Source of the DNA: Flavobacterium sp. ACAM 123
GTDB lineage: Bacteria > Bacteroidota > Bacteroidia > Flavobacteriales > Flavobacteriaceae
Assembly (NCBI RefSeq): GCF_000264055.1
Contig: NZ_AJXL01000002.1
Coordinates: 1-64,000, forward strand
Direction: 5' to 3'
Length of the DNA: 64,000 nucleotides
Position 1 is the stretch's first letter. Each line of letters opens with the position of its first letter. A program made the translations under genes and the position numbers. This document shows positions 9,042-21,036 of the stretch, piece by piece. Under the pieces are notes generated by a model. That model was given only the letters and a program-made list of their open reading frames with translations, searched no databases and was not told the DNA's origin.

Positions 9042-11324
9042 ATGAATCAGAACAGTAAGAGAAGAGAAGCATTATTATATCACGCAAAGCCAAACCCCGG
9101 TAAAATCCAAGTAGTTCCCACAAAAAAATATGCAACGCAAAGGGATTTGTCACTGGCTTATACTCCTGGTGTGGCAGAGCCATGTTTGGAAATAGCAAAA
9201 GATGTCAATAATGTATATAAATATACAGCTAAAGGGAATTTAGTTGCAGTTATTACAAATGGGACAGCAGTTTTAGGGCTTGGAGATATCGGTCCCGAGG
9301 CTTCAAAACCAGTTATGGAAGGTAAAGCTTTGTTGTTTAAAATCTTTGCTGATATTGATGTTTTTGATATTGAAGTGGACGTTAAGGATATTGACAAATT
9401 CATTGAGACAGTTAAAGCGATAGCTCCTACTTTTGGAGGAATAAATTTAGAAGATATTAAAGCCCCTGAATCATTCGAAATTGAAAGACGATTGGTTGAA
9501 GAACTCGATATTCCTGTAATGCATGATGATCAGCATGGGACGGCAATTATTTCATCTGCGGCCTTATTAAATGCACTCGAATTAGCAGAGAAGAATATTG
9601 AGGATGCAAAAGTTATTGTTTCGGGAGCAGGTTCTGCAGCTTTAGCTTGTGCAAATTTATATGTGCAGTTGGGAGTTAATGCAGCTAATATTACCATGTT
9701 TGATAAAGACGGAGTTTTGTCTAAGGACAGAACAGACCTTTCACTCATACAACAACGATACGCAACAGAAAAGAAAGGGTTGACATTAGGAGAGGCTATA
9801 AAGGGAGCAGATGTTTTCTTGGGACTTTCAGCAGGAAATGTTCTTTCTCCAGAGATGTTGCTGGCAATGGCAGACAATCCTGTTGTTTTTGCTATGGCAA
9901 ACCCAGTGCCGGAAATAGATTATCATTTAGCCAAAGCTACCCGGACGGATATTATTATGGCTACGGGAAGATCAGATTATCCTAATCAAGTAAATAACGT
10001 ATTAGGTTTTCCTTATATATTCCGTGGTGCATTAGATGTTCGTGCCACAAAAATTAACGAAGCCATGAAAATGGCTGCCGTTAGAGCGCTTGCAGCTTTA
10101 GCAAAAGAATATGTCCCTGAACAAGTGAATATTGCTTATGGTGCAACCAAATTAACTTTTGGAAGAGACTATATTATTCCTTCTCCATTTGATCCAAGGT
10201 TGATAAGTGTTGTTGCACCGGCGGTGGCAAAAGCAGCAATGGATTCCGGAGTCGCCTTAAACCCTATTACGGATTGGAATAAATATGAAGAAGAGCTTTT
10301 AGACAGATTGGGGAATGACAATAAAATGGTTCGATTGATTACCAATAGAGCTAAAATTGATCCTAAAAAAATCGTATTTGCAGAAGCGGATCATTTAGAT
10401 GTATTAAAAGCGGCTCAAATTGTTTTAGACGAAGGCATCGGCCATCCCATTTTATTGGGTAACATGGAAATAATAATAGAGCTGAAAAAAGAATTGGGTT
10501 TTGAAGCCGAAGTTGAGATTATAGATACGAAAGTTTGGGAAGAAGACGAGCGAAGAAATAGATTCGCACTTAAGTATTGGGAAGCTAGAAAAAGAAGAGG
10601 AATCTCTTTATTGGATGCTCAAAAGTTGATGCGGGAAAGAAACTATTTTGCAGCAATGATGGTCAACGAAGGTGAAGCCGATGGATTAGTTACCGGATAT
10701 ACTAGAAGTTATTCATCAGTCGTTAAGCCTATGCTGCAACTTATTGGTAAAGCACCGGGAGCATCTATTGTTGCGACTACAAATATGATGTTGACAAAGC
10801 GTGGACCAATGTTCTTGTCAGATACTGCTATAAATATTGACCCTACTGCTGACGATCTGGCCAAAATTGCGATTATGACTGCGAAAACGGTGAAAATGTT
10901 TGGTGTAGAACCTGTTATGGCTATGGTTTCGTTTTCAAACTTTGGGTCTTCCACAGATCCAAGTGCGGCAAAAGTAAGAGAGGCTGTATCTTATTTACAC
11001 AAGAACCACCCAGAAATGGTCATTGATGGAGAAGTTCAGGCTGATTTTGCTTTGAATCCTGAGATGTTGAAAGAAAAGTTTCCATTTTCTAAATTGGCCG
11101 GTAAAAAAGTGAATACATTGATTTTTCCAAACCTTGATTCGGCAAATATCACTTATAAATTATTGAAAGAATTAAACCAAGTAGATTCGATTGGGCCTAT
11201 TATGTTGGGTATGGGAAAACCAGTCCATATCTTTCAATTAGGAGCGAGCGTAGAAGAGATGGTTAATATGGCTGCCATTGCCGTTATTGATGCTCAGGAA
11301 AAACAGAAGAAAAAAAATAAATAG
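9042..11324 (+). CDS. maeB: NADP-dependent malic enzyme, MaeB type (malic enzyme-phosphotransacetylase fusion)
   Basis: Oxidatively decarboxylates malate to pyruvate with NADP+, supplying NADPH and pyruvate. The 760-residue protein has the two-part MaeB layout. The N-terminal malic enzyme (about 1-430) has LAYTPGVAEPC, the metal/substrate region HDDQHGTA and the nucleotide-binding VIVSGAGSAALA. The C-terminal domain (about 430-760) resembles phosphate acetyltransferase and usually acts as a regulatory acetyl-CoA sensor (GEADGLVTGYTRSY; TTNMMLTKRGPMFLSDTA). ATG 9042 is chosen over the upstream TTG because of the promoter position and the usual N-terminus (MNQNSKRREALLYH). A terminator follows. 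Confidence 0.97.
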   Translation: MNQNSKRREALLYHAKPNPGKIQVVPTKKYATQRDLSLAYTPGVAEPCLEIAKDVNNVYKYTAKGNLVAVITNGTAVLGLGDIGPEASKPVMEGKALLFKIFADIDVFDIEVDVKDIDKFIETVKAIAPTFGGINLEDIKAPESFEIERRLVEELDIPVMHDDQHGTAIISSAALLNALELAEKNIEDAKVIVSGAGSAALACANLYVQLGVNAANITMFDKDGVLSKDRTDLSLIQQRYATEKKGLTLGEAIKGADVFLGLSAGNVLSPEMLLAMADNPVVFAMANPVPEIDYHLAKATRTDIIMATGRSDYPNQVNNVLGFPYIFRGALDVRATKINEAMKMAAVRALAALAKEYVPEQVNIAYGATKLTFGRDYIIPSPFDPRLISVVAPAVAKAAMDSGVALNPITDWNKYEEELLDRLGNDNKMVRLITNRAKIDPKKIVFAEADHLDVLKAAQIVLDEGIGHPILLGNMEIIIELKKELGFEAEVEIIDTKVWEEDERRNRFALKYWEARKRRGISLLDAQKLMRERNYFAAMMVNEGEADGLVTGYTRSYSSVVKPMLQLIGKAPGASIVATTNMMLTKRGPMFLSDTAINIDPTADDLAKIAIMTAKTVKMFGVEPVMAMVSFSNFGSSTDPSAAKVREAVSYLHKNHPEMVIDGEVQADFALNPEMLKEKFPFSKLAGKKVNTLIFPNLDSANITYKLLKELNQVDSIGPIMLGMGKPVHIFQLGASVEEMVNMAAIAVIDAQEKQKKKNK

Positions 11325-11342
11325 AATTTTGTATAAAAAGGG

Positions 11343-11375
11343 CACTCCGTATTCTTTACGGAGTGTTTTTTTTAT
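11343..11375 (+). terminator. Rho-independent terminator after maeB
   Basis: Nine-base stem CACTCCGTA / TACGGAGTG with a 5-base loop, followed by a long T run. Confidence 0.88.
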
Positions 11376-11416
11376 TTTTAAAAATTCTATATTTATACTA
11401 AATACAAAACAATTAA

Positions 11417-11998
11417 ATGATAGCACATTTACAAGGAAAATTAGTGGAAAAAACACCAACACACGTAATTATTGATTGTGGAGGTGTAGGGTATCACGTG
11501 AATATCTCCTTACATACCTATTCTTTGCTTCCAGATGCTGATTTTGTAAAATTGTTCACCCATGTTCAAATAAAAGAAGATGCACATACTTTATTTGGAT
11601 TTATTGAAAAGTCAGAAAGAGAGATTTTTAAAATGTTACTTTCAGTTTCAGGAATTGGGGCAAGCATAGCCCGGACAATGCTGTCTTCATTGGATCCAAA
11701 ACAGATTACAAATGCGATTGCATCAGCAGATGTTGTTACAATACAGTCAATTAAAGGAATTGGAAGTAAAACTGCTCAACGGGTAATTCTTGATTTGAAA
11801 GACAAAGTTTTGAAATTGTATGATTTAGATGAAGTTTCAATGTCGCAAAGCAATACAAACCGAGATGAGGCGTTATCAGCTTTGGAGGTTTTAGGTTTTG
11901 TGAGAAAAACATCAGAGAAAATTATCGAGAAAATAGTGAAAGAGGACCCTGAGGCTTCTGTGGAATCGATTATTAAGAAAGCTCTAAAAAACTTATAA
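11417..11998 (+). CDS. ruvA: Holliday junction branch migration protein RuvA
   Basis: RuvA is the tetrameric junction-binding partner that loads RuvB hexamers on Holliday junctions. The 193-residue protein has an N-terminal OB-fold (HLQGKLVEKTPTHVIIDCGGVGYHV), a middle domain with two helix-hairpin-helix motifs (SVSGIGASIARTML; SIKGIGSKTAQRVILDLKDK) and a C-terminal three-helix domain that contacts RuvB (ALSALEVLGF). It sits directly upstream of sprA with a 25-base gap, as in other flavobacteria, so the two may be co-transcribed. Confidence 0.97.
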   Translation: MIAHLQGKLVEKTPTHVIIDCGGVGYHVNISLHTYSLLPDADFVKLFTHVQIKEDAHTLFGFIEKSEREIFKMLLSVSGIGASIARTMLSSLDPKQITNAIASADVVTIQSIKGIGSKTAQRVILDLKDKVLKLYDLDEVSMSQSNTNRDEALSALEVLGFVRKTSEKIIEKIVKEDPEASVESIIKKALKNL

Positions 11999-12023
11999 AA
12001 TCAAACTTAAAAACACGAATTGT

Positions 12024-15000
12024 ATGCGTAAAATTTGTACTTTTTTGCTTGTTTTATTTTGTGGTTCGGTATCGCTGGCTCAGGTAAAGGAACAAACTCA
12101 AGATACCACAAAAACTGGTTTTGCTCTAGGAAAAGTCCAAATAAAAGATCCTCAAAGTGTCCTGTCTGCTTATACATACGACCCAGTTACCAATAGGTAT
12201 ATTTACACCAATTCAGTTGATGGGTTTTCCATTAATTATCCAATCATATTGACACCAAAAGAGTATGAGAGTTTAGTCTTGAAAGAATCCATGAGAGATT
12301 ATTTCAAGAAAAAGACCGACGCTATAGACGGTAAAAAAGAAGGTAGTGACGCTGCTAAAAAAGATTTATTACCAAAGTACTATGTAAATTCAAGTCTTTT
12401 TGAATCTATTTTCGGGAGCAATACAATTGATGTTAAGCCTACCGGTTCTGTAGAAATGGACTTGGGCGCGCGCTTCACTAAACAAGATAATCCGTCCTTT
12501 TCTCCAAGAAACAGATCTAATTTGTCGTTTGACTTCAACCAAAGGATAAGCATGAGTTTAATGGGGAAAGTAGGGACAAGACTTAATGTTAATGCCAATT
12601 ATGATACGCAATCCACTTTTGCATTTCAAAATTTATTTAAACTAGAATATACTCCTTCAGAAGATGATATTATTCAAAAAATTGAAGTTGGAAATGTAAG
12701 TATGCCTTTGAATAGTTCCTTAATTAGAGGGGCGCAAAGTTTGTTTGGAGTAAAAACCCAGCTGCAATTTGGTAAGACAACGGTTACGGGGGTTTTTTCA
12801 GAACAGAAATCACAGACAAAAAGCGTAGTATCGCAAGGTGGTGGTACGATACAGGACTTTGATATTTTTGCCCTCGATTATGATAGCGACAGGCACTTTT
12901 TTTTATCCCAATATTTCAGAAACAAATACGATTCATCATTAAAAAATTATCCTTTTATAGACAGTAGAGTTCAAATTTCAAGATTGGAAATTTGGGTTAC
13001 TAACAAACAAACCAGAGTAAGTACGACTTCTAATAATCTAAGAAATATTATTGCGCTTCAAGATTTAGGAGAAGGCCAATTGTCAGGGATACCAGATAGT
13101 GAAGTAGTGGTTTTAGACCCTTCCATCGGGATGTTTAATAGTCCTTTTGACACCCCTTCAAATAACGCAAATAATGATTACGATCCTGCACAAATTTCAG
13201 CGGGGACAGGTTTGCTGAACAAAAATATTCGTGAAATCGTAACTTCTAGTTCAGGGTTTAATGTTACTGTAAGTGAAGGCCAGGATTATTCAAAATTAGA
13301 AAATGCAAGGAAACTGAATCCTAACGAATACACTTATAATGCCCAATTGGGATATATTTCGTTGCAACAAAGACTGGCTAATGACGAGGTTTTAGCGGTA
13401 GCATATCAGTATACTATTGGTGACAAAGCATACCAGGTGGGAGAGTTTGGTAATGACGGTATAGACGCAACTATTGTTACTGGTAACACTCCTTCAAATC
13501 AAGCAATTATTACACAAAGTTTAATTTTGAAGATGCTGAAAAGTAATTTAACCAATGTTAAAAACCCCGTGTGGAATTTGATGATGAAAAACATTTATCA
13601 GATACCAGGGGCCTATCAAGTAAAACAAGAAGATTTCAGGTTCAATATCCTTTACACAGATCCCTCTCCGTTAAATTATATTACCGAGGCAAAAGATGCA
13701 GCTGGAAATCCAGCCCCATTTCCAGTTAATCCCTCTGCCGGTAATAAAGTGGCCGAGACGCCTTTGCTAAAAGTATTCAACTTAGATAAATTGAATTATA
13801 ACAACGATCCTCAAGCGGGGGGCGATGGTTTTTTTGATTTTATACAAGGGATTACGGTAGATTCTCAAAACGGCCGATTAATATTCACTACTAAAGAACC
13901 ATTTGGAGAATTACTGTTTTCTAAATTATCCTATACGGGTTCAGGAGAAAACTATAACGATGCGAGCACTTACAATATAAATCAAAAGAAATATGTTTAT
14001 AGGAATATGTATCGTAATACACAAGCAGGTGCATTGCAAGACATTGATAAAAATAAATTTTTACTAAGAGGGAAGTATAAATCGACGGGAGGTGATGGAA
14101 TACCCATTGGAGCATTTAATGTGCCAAGAGGTTCTGTTGTTGTAACCGCAGGTGGAAGAATTCTATTAGAAGGGGTTGATTATAGCGTTAATTATCAATT
14201 GGGGAGAGTGCAAATTTTAGATCCCGCACTGCAGGCTTCAAATACTCCAATTAATGTTTCTTTAGAAAACAATTCGGTTTTCGGGCAGCAAACCAGACGG
14301 TTTATGGGTGTAAATGTAGAGCATAAAATTTCAGAGAACTTTTTGGTTGGGGGTACTTTCTTAAAAATGACTGAAAGACCGTTCACTCAGAAATCAAGTT
14401 TTGGACAGGAATCGGTGAATAATACTATTTTTGGATTCAATACTATTTTTTCGACAGAAGTTCCTTTTTTGACCAGATTAGTAAATAAGCTGCCAAACGT
14501 CGATACTGATGTGCCGTCAAACTTGTCCATAAGGGGAGAAGTGGCTTTTTTAAAACCGGATTCGCCAAAAGCAGATCAGTTTGAAGGGGAGTCTACTATT
14601 TATGTAGATGATTTCGAAGGTTCTCAAACTACCATCGACATGCGTTCCTCATACGCTTGGAGCTTGGCGTCTACTCCTGACAGAAATACTCGAAGCAGCT
14701 ATGACTTCAATGCTAATGCCAATGATTTGAGTTATGGTTTTAAAAGATCTAGACTAGCTTGGTATTCCATTGACCCTGTGTTTTATACTCAAAAACCTTC
14801 GGGAATTTCAAATGACGACTTATCGCTCAACACCACCAGGAGAGTCTATAACGAAGAGCTTTATCCTGTAACGGACATAGCACAAGGGCAGTCACAAGTA
14901 ATAAATACATTTGATTTAAGTTATTATCCATCTGAAAGAGGGCCATACAATAATAACCTCAACTTTGCGTCTAATCCTTCAGAAAATTTTGGGGGAATCA

Positions 15001-18000
15001 TGCGCTCTTTAAATTCTACTAATTTTGAGCAAGGAAATGTAGATTATATTCAATTTTGGGTAATGGATCCTTATGTTGGAAAAGGAGCAATTCCTCAAAA
15101 TAATTCAGGGAAGCTATATTTCAATTTAGGGGAGGTATCCGAAGATGTTTTAAAGGACGGAAGAAAACAATATGAAAACGGACTTGGACCAGATCAAATT
15201 TTGGTAAACCCAAGACCAATTTGGGGAGACGTTCCTGCTTCGCAATCTTTAATCTATGCGTTTGATGCTAATGCAAATAACCGTTCGAATCAGGATATAG
15301 GATTGGATGGATTGGCTAATGCCAATGAAGGTGCGGTATATACCAACTTTGCCTCTGAAACTGATCCCGCTGCAGATGATTACACCTTTTACTTGAATAG
15401 TTCCGGGAATATATTAGAGCGATATAAAAATTACAATGGAGTTGATGGAAATTCGGTAGTAGATATCACCAATGCAAATAGAGGATCTACTACGGCTCCT
15501 GATGTTGAAGATATCAACAGAGACAATACGATGAATACTATCAATGCTTATTATGAATATAGCATCGATGTCAAGCCAAATCCTACTATTGGGAAGAATT
15601 ATATAACGGACATTAGAGATACTCAGGTGACGTTGCCTAATGGCGAAGTAACGGATTCAAGATGGATTCAGTTTAAAATACCTGTTACGCAACCGGAGAA
15701 TACAGTAGGAAATATTTCAGATTTTAGGTCGATTCGTTTTATGAGGATGTTTATGACCGGTTTTGATCAGGAAGTAACGGTTCGTTTTGGAGCGTTAGAT
15801 TTAGTGAGAGGGGAATGGAGAAGGTATACCAATACGCTTGACTTCAACGATACAAATGTAGCAGATGACAAAACAGAGTTAGACGTGGCAGCTGTGAATA
15901 TTCAGGAAAACAATCAAAGATGTCCTATTAATTACATAACGCCTCCTGGTGTACAACGAGAGCAATTGTTTAATAATAATACCATTATCAACCAGAACGA
16001 ACAATCATTGTCGTTACGGGTTTCTGGTGATGGACTCGAACTTGGAGATTCTAGGGCAGTTTTCAAAAATGTAAGTATCGACATGCGTCAATTCAAAAAA
16101 CTTAAAATGTTTCTACATGCAGAGTCATTACCAAATGAAACCACGCTTAGAGATGACCAAATGATAGGGTTTATCCGTTTTGGAAATGATTTCACTCAAA
16201 ATTTTTACCAAGTTGAAATTCCGTTGAAAGTGACGGTGCCTTCAGCATCATCGACATCAGATTGCTCCCCTTTGAGTGCTGAGGAAGTATGGCCTGAAGA
16301 AAACGAAATAGATTTGTCATTGGCATTATTGACCCAATTGAAAATATTGGCAATGAGTGTCGATTTAAGTACCTTGCCTTTGGATGGAATTTATTATCAA
16401 AATGAGGATGAGCTAAATCCTGCTTTAGGTAATAAACCCAATAAGCTGAGATTGGGGATAAAAGGAAATCCTAACTTTGGATTAGTTAGAACTTTGATGG
16501 TGGGTGTAAAAAGCAATGAAACGCGTCAGGATCTTAAAGGAGAAGTCTGGTTCAATGAACTTCGTTTATCGGATATGGATAATCAAGGAGGGATGGCCGC
16601 CGTGTTGAGTGTTGATTCTAACCTTGCTGATTTTGCTACAATTTCTGCCACAGGGAAGAAAAGTACTATTGGTTTTGGAGCATTGGAACAAGGACCAAAC
16701 GAAAGAAGCCGTGAAGATATTCAACAATATAATATCGTGACTAATGTTAATTTGGGAAAATTATTACCTCCAAAATGGGGTGTTAATTTACCGTTTAATT
16801 ACGCCATTGGCGAAGAAACGATCACTCCGGAATACGATCCTTTTAATCAGGATATAAAACTAAAACAGTTGTTGGATAATACTGATGATTCTGCTAAAAA
16901 AGATAACATTTCAAGTAGAGCAATCGATTATACAAAGCGAATGAGTATCAATTTTATTGGTGTTAGAAAACAAAGAGGTCCTGAACAAAAACAACATGTC
17001 TATGATCCAGAAAACTTTACTTTTTCTCAATCGTATAACAAAGTGGAGCGACATGATTTTGAGATTGAAGACTATGTAGACCAGCAAGCCAGTTCATCAG
17101 TTGATTACGCCTTCAGTTTTCAACCAAAACCAATTGAGCCGTTCAAAACAACAGAATTTATGAAAAAAAGTAGCTATTGGAAACTGCTTAATGATTTTAA
17201 TTTCAACTATTTGCCTTCTAATATATCATTCAACACTAATATTAACAGGCAGTACAACCGTCAGCAATTTAGACAGGTTGATGTGCAGGGAATAGGTCTT
17301 GATCCTTTGTATCGAAGAAATTTTGCGTTCAACTATCAATATGGATTTAATTATAATCTGACAAAATCATTGAAATTAACCTATACAGCCTCATCAAACA
17401 ATATTGTCAAAAACTACTTGAATGAGGATAATGAACCCATTGATAGTTTTACGATTTGGGATAGTTATTGGGATATTGGAAGTCCAAACCAGCACATGCA
17501 ACAATTGGTTTTAAACTATGAGATTCCAATTAATAAAATTCCATTATTTAGCTTTGTGAAGGCTAATTATTCCTATACGGGAGACTATAATTGGCAAAAA
17601 TCATCCAATGCATTTTCTCAACTAAAGGATATTGGGATTCCAGATTTAGGGAATACGGTTCAGAATGCACGTTCTAATAACTTGAATACAAGTTTTAATA
17701 TGGAATTGCTTTATAAGTATTTAGGATTGACAAAAAATTCTGGTAAGCCGGCAAATAGACAGAAAGCTCCAGCGCCAAAACCAGGAGAGAAAGTGGTGAA
17801 TACTACTGTAAAACCACAAGCTCAAAACAATGAATTTATTAACGTTTTAATGGGGGTTTTGACAAGTGTTAAAAACATTCAAGTTAACTATACAGAGAAT
17901 AGCGGTACCGTTTTACCTGGTTATACGCCAAGTGTTGGATTTTTAGGATCATCAAGGCCATCATTCGGGTTTACTTTTGGGAGTCAAGATGATGTTCGAT

Positions 18001-19184
18001 ATGAAGCTGCGAAAAATGGTTGGCTGACCAGTTATCAGGAGTTTAACCAAAATTATACTCAGGTAACCAATGAAATTTTTAAGGCGACGGCAAATGTAGA
18101 TTTATTTCCAGATTTAAAAATTGATTTAGTGGCTGATAGGTCTTATTCTAATAATTTTTCAGAACAGTATAATGTTTTAGACGGACAGTATTATTCGCTT
18201 TCCCCTTATACCTACGGTCTTTTTTCTATTTCTACAGTTCTGATAAAAACAGCGTTTTCGACCAGTGACGAACGTTCTTCTGCAGCATTTGATGAATTCA
18301 GAGCTAATAGACTTGTAGTGGCAAACCGATTAGCTTTCCAGCGAGGTATAGATGTCAATAACCCGAGTAACCTTGATTCGGATGGATATCCGATAGGATT
18401 TAGTAAAGGCAATCAAGCCGTATTATTGCCTGCTTTTATGGCTGCCTATTCAGGAAGTGATCCATCAGGCGTCTCTCTTGGCATTTTTAGAAGCGCCCCT
18501 ATTCCGAACTGGGCAGTAAAGTATAATGGGTTGATGCGTTATGACTTGTTCAAAAGGAACTTTAAAAGGTTCTCTTTGCAACATAATTACAGGGCATCTT
18601 ATACCATTAATCAGTATCGGTCTAATTTTGATTATGATAAAACACCGAATGGAGTTGATGCGAGTGGTGACTTTTTTAATAAAACAATAATGTCTAATAT
18701 CAACTTGGTTGAGCAGTTCAGTCCGCTTATTCGAATGGATTTTGAATTAAAAAGTTCATTAAAGATACTTACTGAGATTAAGAAAGACCGAGCGTTGTCA
18801 ATGAGTTTTGACAATAATTTATTGACGGAAGTACAGGGAATAGAATATGTTGTTGGAGTAGGGTATCGTTTTAAGGATGTAATTTTTAGTTCTAGGTTGG
18901 CAGATAACCCTTCGGGTATTATTAAAGGGGATATCAATATGAAAGCAGACTTCTCCTATCGTAACAACCAAACCATAGTAAGATATTTAGATTATGACAA
19001 CAATCAATTAGCTGGGGGGCAAAATATCTGGTCTTTAAAATTGACGGCAGATTATGCCTTCAGTAAAAACCTGACTGCTATTTTCTATTATGATCACTCT
19101 TTTTCAAAAGCAGTAATATCTACCTCGTTCCCACTTACAAACATTCGGTCAGGATTTACGCTTCGATATAATTTTGGAAATTAA
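12024..19184 (+). CDS. sprA: Cell surface protein SprA, type IX secretion translocon
   Basis: SprA (Sov in Porphyromonas) forms the very large outer-membrane beta-barrel pore of the type IX secretion system, needed for gliding adhesins and secreted enzymes. At 2386 residues it is the longest gene here and close to the roughly 2400 residues of known SprA. It has a signal peptide ([20 protein letters not shown]), many alternating aromatic/polar beta-strands, a mid-protein [17 protein letters not shown] segment and the closing FTLRYNFGN strand. The frame is uninterrupted over 7.1 kb. Other gliding/T9SS genes in the window are porG-like, PorP/SprF-like and RemB-like, but they are not clustered with it. 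The gene symbol is based on family length and context. Confidence 0.95.
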   Translation: MRKICTFLLVLFCGSVSLAQVKEQTQDTTKTGFALGKVQIKDPQSVLSAYTYDPVTNRYIYTNSVDGFSINYPIILTPKEYESLVLKESMRDYFKKKTDAIDGKKEGSDAAKKDLLPKYYVNSSLFESIFGSNTIDVKPTGSVEMDLGARFTKQDNPSFSPRNRSNLSFDFNQRISMSLMGKVGTRLNVNANYDTQSTFAFQNLFKLEYTPSEDDIIQKIEVGNVSMPLNSSLIRGAQSLFGVKTQLQFGKTTVTGVFSEQKSQTKSVVSQGGGTIQDFDIFALDYDSDRHFFLSQYFRNKYDSSLKNYPFIDSRVQISRLEIWVTNKQTRVSTTSNNLRNIIALQDLGEGQLSGIPDSEVVVLDPSIGMFNSPFDTPSNNANNDYDPAQISAGTGLLNKNIREIVTSSSGFNVTVSEGQDYSKLENARKLNPNEYTYNAQLGYISLQQRLANDEVLAVAYQYTIGDKAYQVGEFGNDGIDATIVTGNTPSNQAIITQSLILKMLKSNLTNVKNPVWNLMMKNIYQIPGAYQVKQEDFRFNILYTDPSPLNYITEAKDAAGNPAPFPVNPSAGNKVAETPLLKVFNLDKLNYNNDPQAGGDGFFDFIQGITVDSQNGRLIFTTKEPFGELLFSKLSYTGSGENYNDASTYNINQKKYVYRNMYRNTQAGALQDIDKNKFLLRGKYKSTGGDGIPIGAFNVPRGSVVVTAGGRILLEGVDYSVNYQLGRVQILDPALQASNTPINVSLENNSVFGQQTRRFMGVNVEHKISENFLVGGTFLKMTERPFTQKSSFGQESVNNTIFGFNTIFSTEVPFLTRLVNKLPNVDTDVPSNLSIRGEVAFLKPDSPKADQFEGESTIYVDDFEGSQTTIDMRSSYAWSLASTPDRNTRSSYDFNANANDLSYGFKRSRLAWYSIDPVFYTQKPSGISNDDLSLNTTRRVYNEELYPVTDIAQGQSQVINTFDLSYYPSERGPYNNNLNFASNPSENFGGIMRSLNSTNFEQGNVDYIQFWVMDPYVGKGAIPQNNSGKLYFNLGEVSEDVLKDGRKQYENGLGPDQILVNPRPIWGDVPASQSLIYAFDANANNRSNQDIGLDGLANANEGAVYTNFASETDPAADDYTFYLNSSGNILERYKNYNGVDGNSVVDITNANRGSTTAPDVEDINRDNTMNTINAYYEYSIDVKPNPTIGKNYITDIRDTQVTLPNGEVTDSRWIQFKIPVTQPENTVGNISDFRSIRFMRMFMTGFDQEVTVRFGALDLVRGEWRRYTNTLDFNDTNVADDKTELDVAAVNIQENNQRCPINYITPPGVQREQLFNNNTIINQNEQSLSLRVSGDGLELGDSRAVFKNVSIDMRQFKKLKMFLHAESLPNETTLRDDQMIGFIRFGNDFTQNFYQVEIPLKVTVPSASSTSDCSPLSAEEVWPEENEIDLSLALLTQLKILAMSVDLSTLPLDGIYYQNEDELNPALGNKPNKLRLGIKGNPNFGLVRTLMVGVKSNETRQDLKGEVWFNELRLSDMDNQGGMAAVLSVDSNLADFATISATGKKSTIGFGALEQGPNERSREDIQQYNIVTNVNLGKLLPPKWGVNLPFNYAIGEETITPEYDPFNQDIKLKQLLDNTDDSAKKDNISSRAIDYTKRMSINFIGVRKQRGPEQKQHVYDPENFTFSQSYNKVERHDFEIEDYVDQQASSSVDYAFSFQPKPIEPFKTTEFMKKSSYWKLLNDFNFNYLPSNISFNTNINRQYNRQQFRQVDVQGIGLDPLYRRNFAFNYQYGFNYNLTKSLKLTYTASSNNIVKNYLNEDNEPIDSFTIWDSYWDIGSPNQHMQQLVLNYEIPINKIPLFSFVKANYSYTGDYNWQKSSNAFSQLKDIGIPDLGNTVQNARSNNLNTSFNMELLYKYLGLTKNSGKPANRQKAPAPKPGEKVVNTTVKPQAQNNEFINVLMGVLTSVKNIQVNYTENSGTVLPGYTPSVGFLGSSRPSFGFTFGSQDDVRYEAAKNGWLTSYQEFNQNYTQVTNEIFKATANVDLFPDLKIDLVADRSYSNNFSEQYNVLDGQYYSLSPYTYGLFSISTVLIKTAFSTSDERSSAAFDEFRANRLVVANRLAFQRGIDVNNPSNLDSDGYPIGFSKGNQAVLLPAFMAAYSGSDPSGVSLGIFRSAPIPNWAVKYNGLMRYDLFKRNFKRFSLQHNYRASYTINQYRSNFDYDKTPNGVDASGDFFNKTIMSNINLVEQFSPLIRMDFELKSSLKILTEIKKDRALSMSFDNNLLTEVQGIEYVVGVGYRFKDVIFSSRLADNPSGIIKGDINMKADFSYRNNQTIVRYLDYDNNQLAGGQNIWSLKLTADYAFSKNLTAIFYYDHSFSKAVISTSFPLTNIRSGFTLRYNFGN

Positions 19185-19202
19185 ATTTATTAAAATCTGA
19201 AC

Positions 19203-19231
19203 TATATTTGAATAGAAGAGTGTTACATTTG
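19203..19231 (+). promoter_or_regulatory. Two overlapping-range candidate -7 elements of gcvH
   Basis: TATATTTG (19203-19210) and TACATTTG (19224-19231) both match TAnnTTTG, 64 and 43 bases before the gcvH ATG. The upstream TTTG could also serve as a -33-like element for the second. Confidence 0.45.
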
Positions 19232-19273
19232 CGAGACAATAATCAAATTATCAATTATCAACAAATATTTAAT

Positions 19274-19654
19274 ATGAATATACCAGCAGATTTAAAGTAT
19301 ACTAAAGATCACGAATGGGTTAGTTTAGAAGGTGACGTGGCAACTGTAGGAATAACCCATTTTGCTCAAAAAGAATTAGGGGATATCGTTTATGTTGAAG
19401 TGGAAACTTTAGATCAAACTTTGGAAAAAGATGAGGTCTTTGGTACTGTGGAAGCTGTTAAAACAGTGTCTGATTTGTTTTTACCAGTAGCAGGAGAAAT
19501 TGTTGAATTCAACGATGCTTTAGAAGGTACGCCGGAAGCTGTGAACGCTGATCCTTATGGTGCTGGATGGATGATAAAAATTAAAGTTTCAAATGTTGCG
19601 GATTACGATTCTTTGCTTTCAAGTGAGGCTTACAAAGAACTTATAGGTGCTTAA
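19274..19654 (+). CDS. gcvH: Glycine cleavage system H protein
   Basis: The H protein carries the lipoyl arm that shuttles the aminomethyl group between P, T and L proteins in glycine cleavage. The 126-residue protein has the standard [21 protein letters not shown] opening and the lipoylation lysine in the [19 protein letters not shown] segment. ATG 19274 ([15 protein letters not shown]) is chosen over a TTG 66 bases upstream because it gives the family N-terminus and leaves room for the promoter. The stop overlaps the start of the next gene. Confidence 0.96.
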   Translation: MNIPADLKYTKDHEWVSLEGDVATVGITHFAQKELGDIVYVEVETLDQTLEKDEVFGTVEAVKTVSDLFLPVAGEIVEFNDALEGTPEAVNADPYGAGWMIKIKVSNVADYDSLLSSEAYKELIGA

Positions 19655-20030
19655 ACAAATAGTTTTTTGGATTGCTTTATTTTGGACGGGAGTTATTCTT
19701 TTTTTAAGTTTAGTTCAATCAGATGAGCTTCCGGCAGTGAATATTGAAAATTTGGATAAAGTAGTTCATGCTTTTTTTCACTTTGTATTCACGTCCCTTT
19801 GGATTTTGTTTTTTAAAACGCAAATAAAAGACCCTGATAGTTATAAGCCTTATATTATTTCATTTTTGTTTTCTGTCCTTTTTGGAGTGACAGTAGAAAT
19901 GTTACAAGGACAATATACCACCACCAGAAAAGAGGATGCATTGGATGTAGCTGCAAATATGGTCGGAGCGGCTTTAGCGGTGTTTTCAATTATTTTATAT
20001 TTTAAAAATAGGTGCTCAAATAAAAGTTGA
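19647..20030 (+). CDS. VanZ-family membrane protein
   Basis: A 127-residue integral membrane protein with about four hydrophobic segments. The first ([18 protein letters not shown]), the [15 protein letters not shown] segment and the [26 protein letters not shown] motif are typical of the VanZ-like family, whose general function is poorly known. The GTG start at 19647 overlaps the last 8 bases of gcvH, indicating translational coupling. A terminator follows closely. Confidence 0.8.
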   Translation: MLKQIVFWIALFWTGVILFLSLVQSDELPAVNIENLDKVVHAFFHFVFTSLWILFFKTQIKDPDSYKPYIISFLFSVLFGVTVEMLQGQYTTTRKEDALDVAANMVGAALAVFSIILYFKNRCSNKS

Positions 20031-20041
20031 TACAAATAGTA

Positions 20042-20066
20042 GTCCCACCTCGGTGGGATTTTTTGT
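20042..20066 (+). terminator. Rho-independent terminator after the VanZ-like gene
   Basis: Stem TCCCACC / GGTGGGA with a 2-base loop, then GATTTTTT, 12 bases after the stop. Confidence 0.85.
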
Positions 20067-20273
20067 GTTAAAGAAGTAATTCTTTTTGTTTTATAATTTA
20101 ATTTTCATCAGATTTTAGTAGTTTTATTCCGTCCTTATCATGAAGGTCTAGAATTCAAATTAATAGCTGCAGATTTTGTCTTTAAACGGAACTGTTTCGA
20201 TAAAACTAATCTTAATTTAATATGTATTTTTACAACCTATTAAATTATCATTTATACTTAAACCAGTAGAATA

Positions 20274-21017
20274 ATGAACATCAAAAAATATTTAGATTCG
20301 ACCTATTTGAAAACGGCGGATCAGGCAGGACTTGATAAGGAAGGTAATATTAAAGTGGTCAAAGGGTTTGTTCAAGAAGCTATTGATGAGCATTTTAAAC
20401 TGATTATGATTCGCCCTAACATGGTTTCATTGGTCAGACAAATGATCACGGATGCTACTTCAGATTTGCAAATTGGTACTGTTATAGATTTTCCGGATGG
20501 GCAGGCAACTATTGATGTTAAATTAGTCGAAGCTAAAAAGGCGATTCAAGATGGAGCGGATGATTTGGATTTTGTCTGTAATTATGAGGCCTTTAAAAAT
20601 GGCAATATAGATTTAGTTAAAGAAGAGATTCTGAAAGGAACTCAACTTGGTATCGAAAACAATAAAGTGGTAAAATGGATTATTGAGGTCGCCGCATTGA
20701 ATGATAAGCAAATTATACAATTGACGGCTTTGATTAAAAATGTTGTAATTTCAAATTTTAAGGAGGCTAATTTTGCTTCTGTATTTGTGAAGTCTTCGAC
20801 TGGGTTTTATAAGACTGAAAATAATTTACCTAATGGCGCAACAATTCCAGTGATTAGTCTAATGTTAGAAAATGCTACACCACTTTCTGTGAAAGCAGCT
20901 GGTGGTGTTAGGACTTATGGGGAGGCGGTCGAAATGATTAATTTAGGTGTGAATCGAATAGGGACTTCTGGGGCAAAAGCAATTGCAGATGGAGAAAGCA
21001 CGAACAGTGGTTACTAA
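20274..21017 (+). CDS. deoC: Deoxyribose-phosphate aldolase
   Basis: Class I aldolase that splits 2-deoxyribose 5-phosphate into glyceraldehyde 3-phosphate and acetaldehyde in deoxynucleoside catabolism. The 247-residue sequence shows the Schiff-base lysine in FVKSSTGF and the second active-site lysine in the VKAAGGVRTYGEA motif, plus the acidic LDFVCNYE segment. The C-terminal GTSGAKAI is usual. The next gene starts 19 bases downstream, so the two are probably one operon. Confidence 0.96.
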   Translation: MNIKKYLDSTYLKTADQAGLDKEGNIKVVKGFVQEAIDEHFKLIMIRPNMVSLVRQMITDATSDLQIGTVIDFPDGQATIDVKLVEAKKAIQDGADDLDFVCNYEAFKNGNIDLVKEEILKGTQLGIENNKVVKWIIEVAALNDKQIIQLTALIKNVVISNFKEANFASVFVKSSTGFYKTENNLPNGATIPVISLMLENATPLSVKAAGGVRTYGEAVEMINLGVNRIGTSGAKAIADGESTNSGY

Positions 21018-21036
21018 TTTTACAATTAAAATCAAT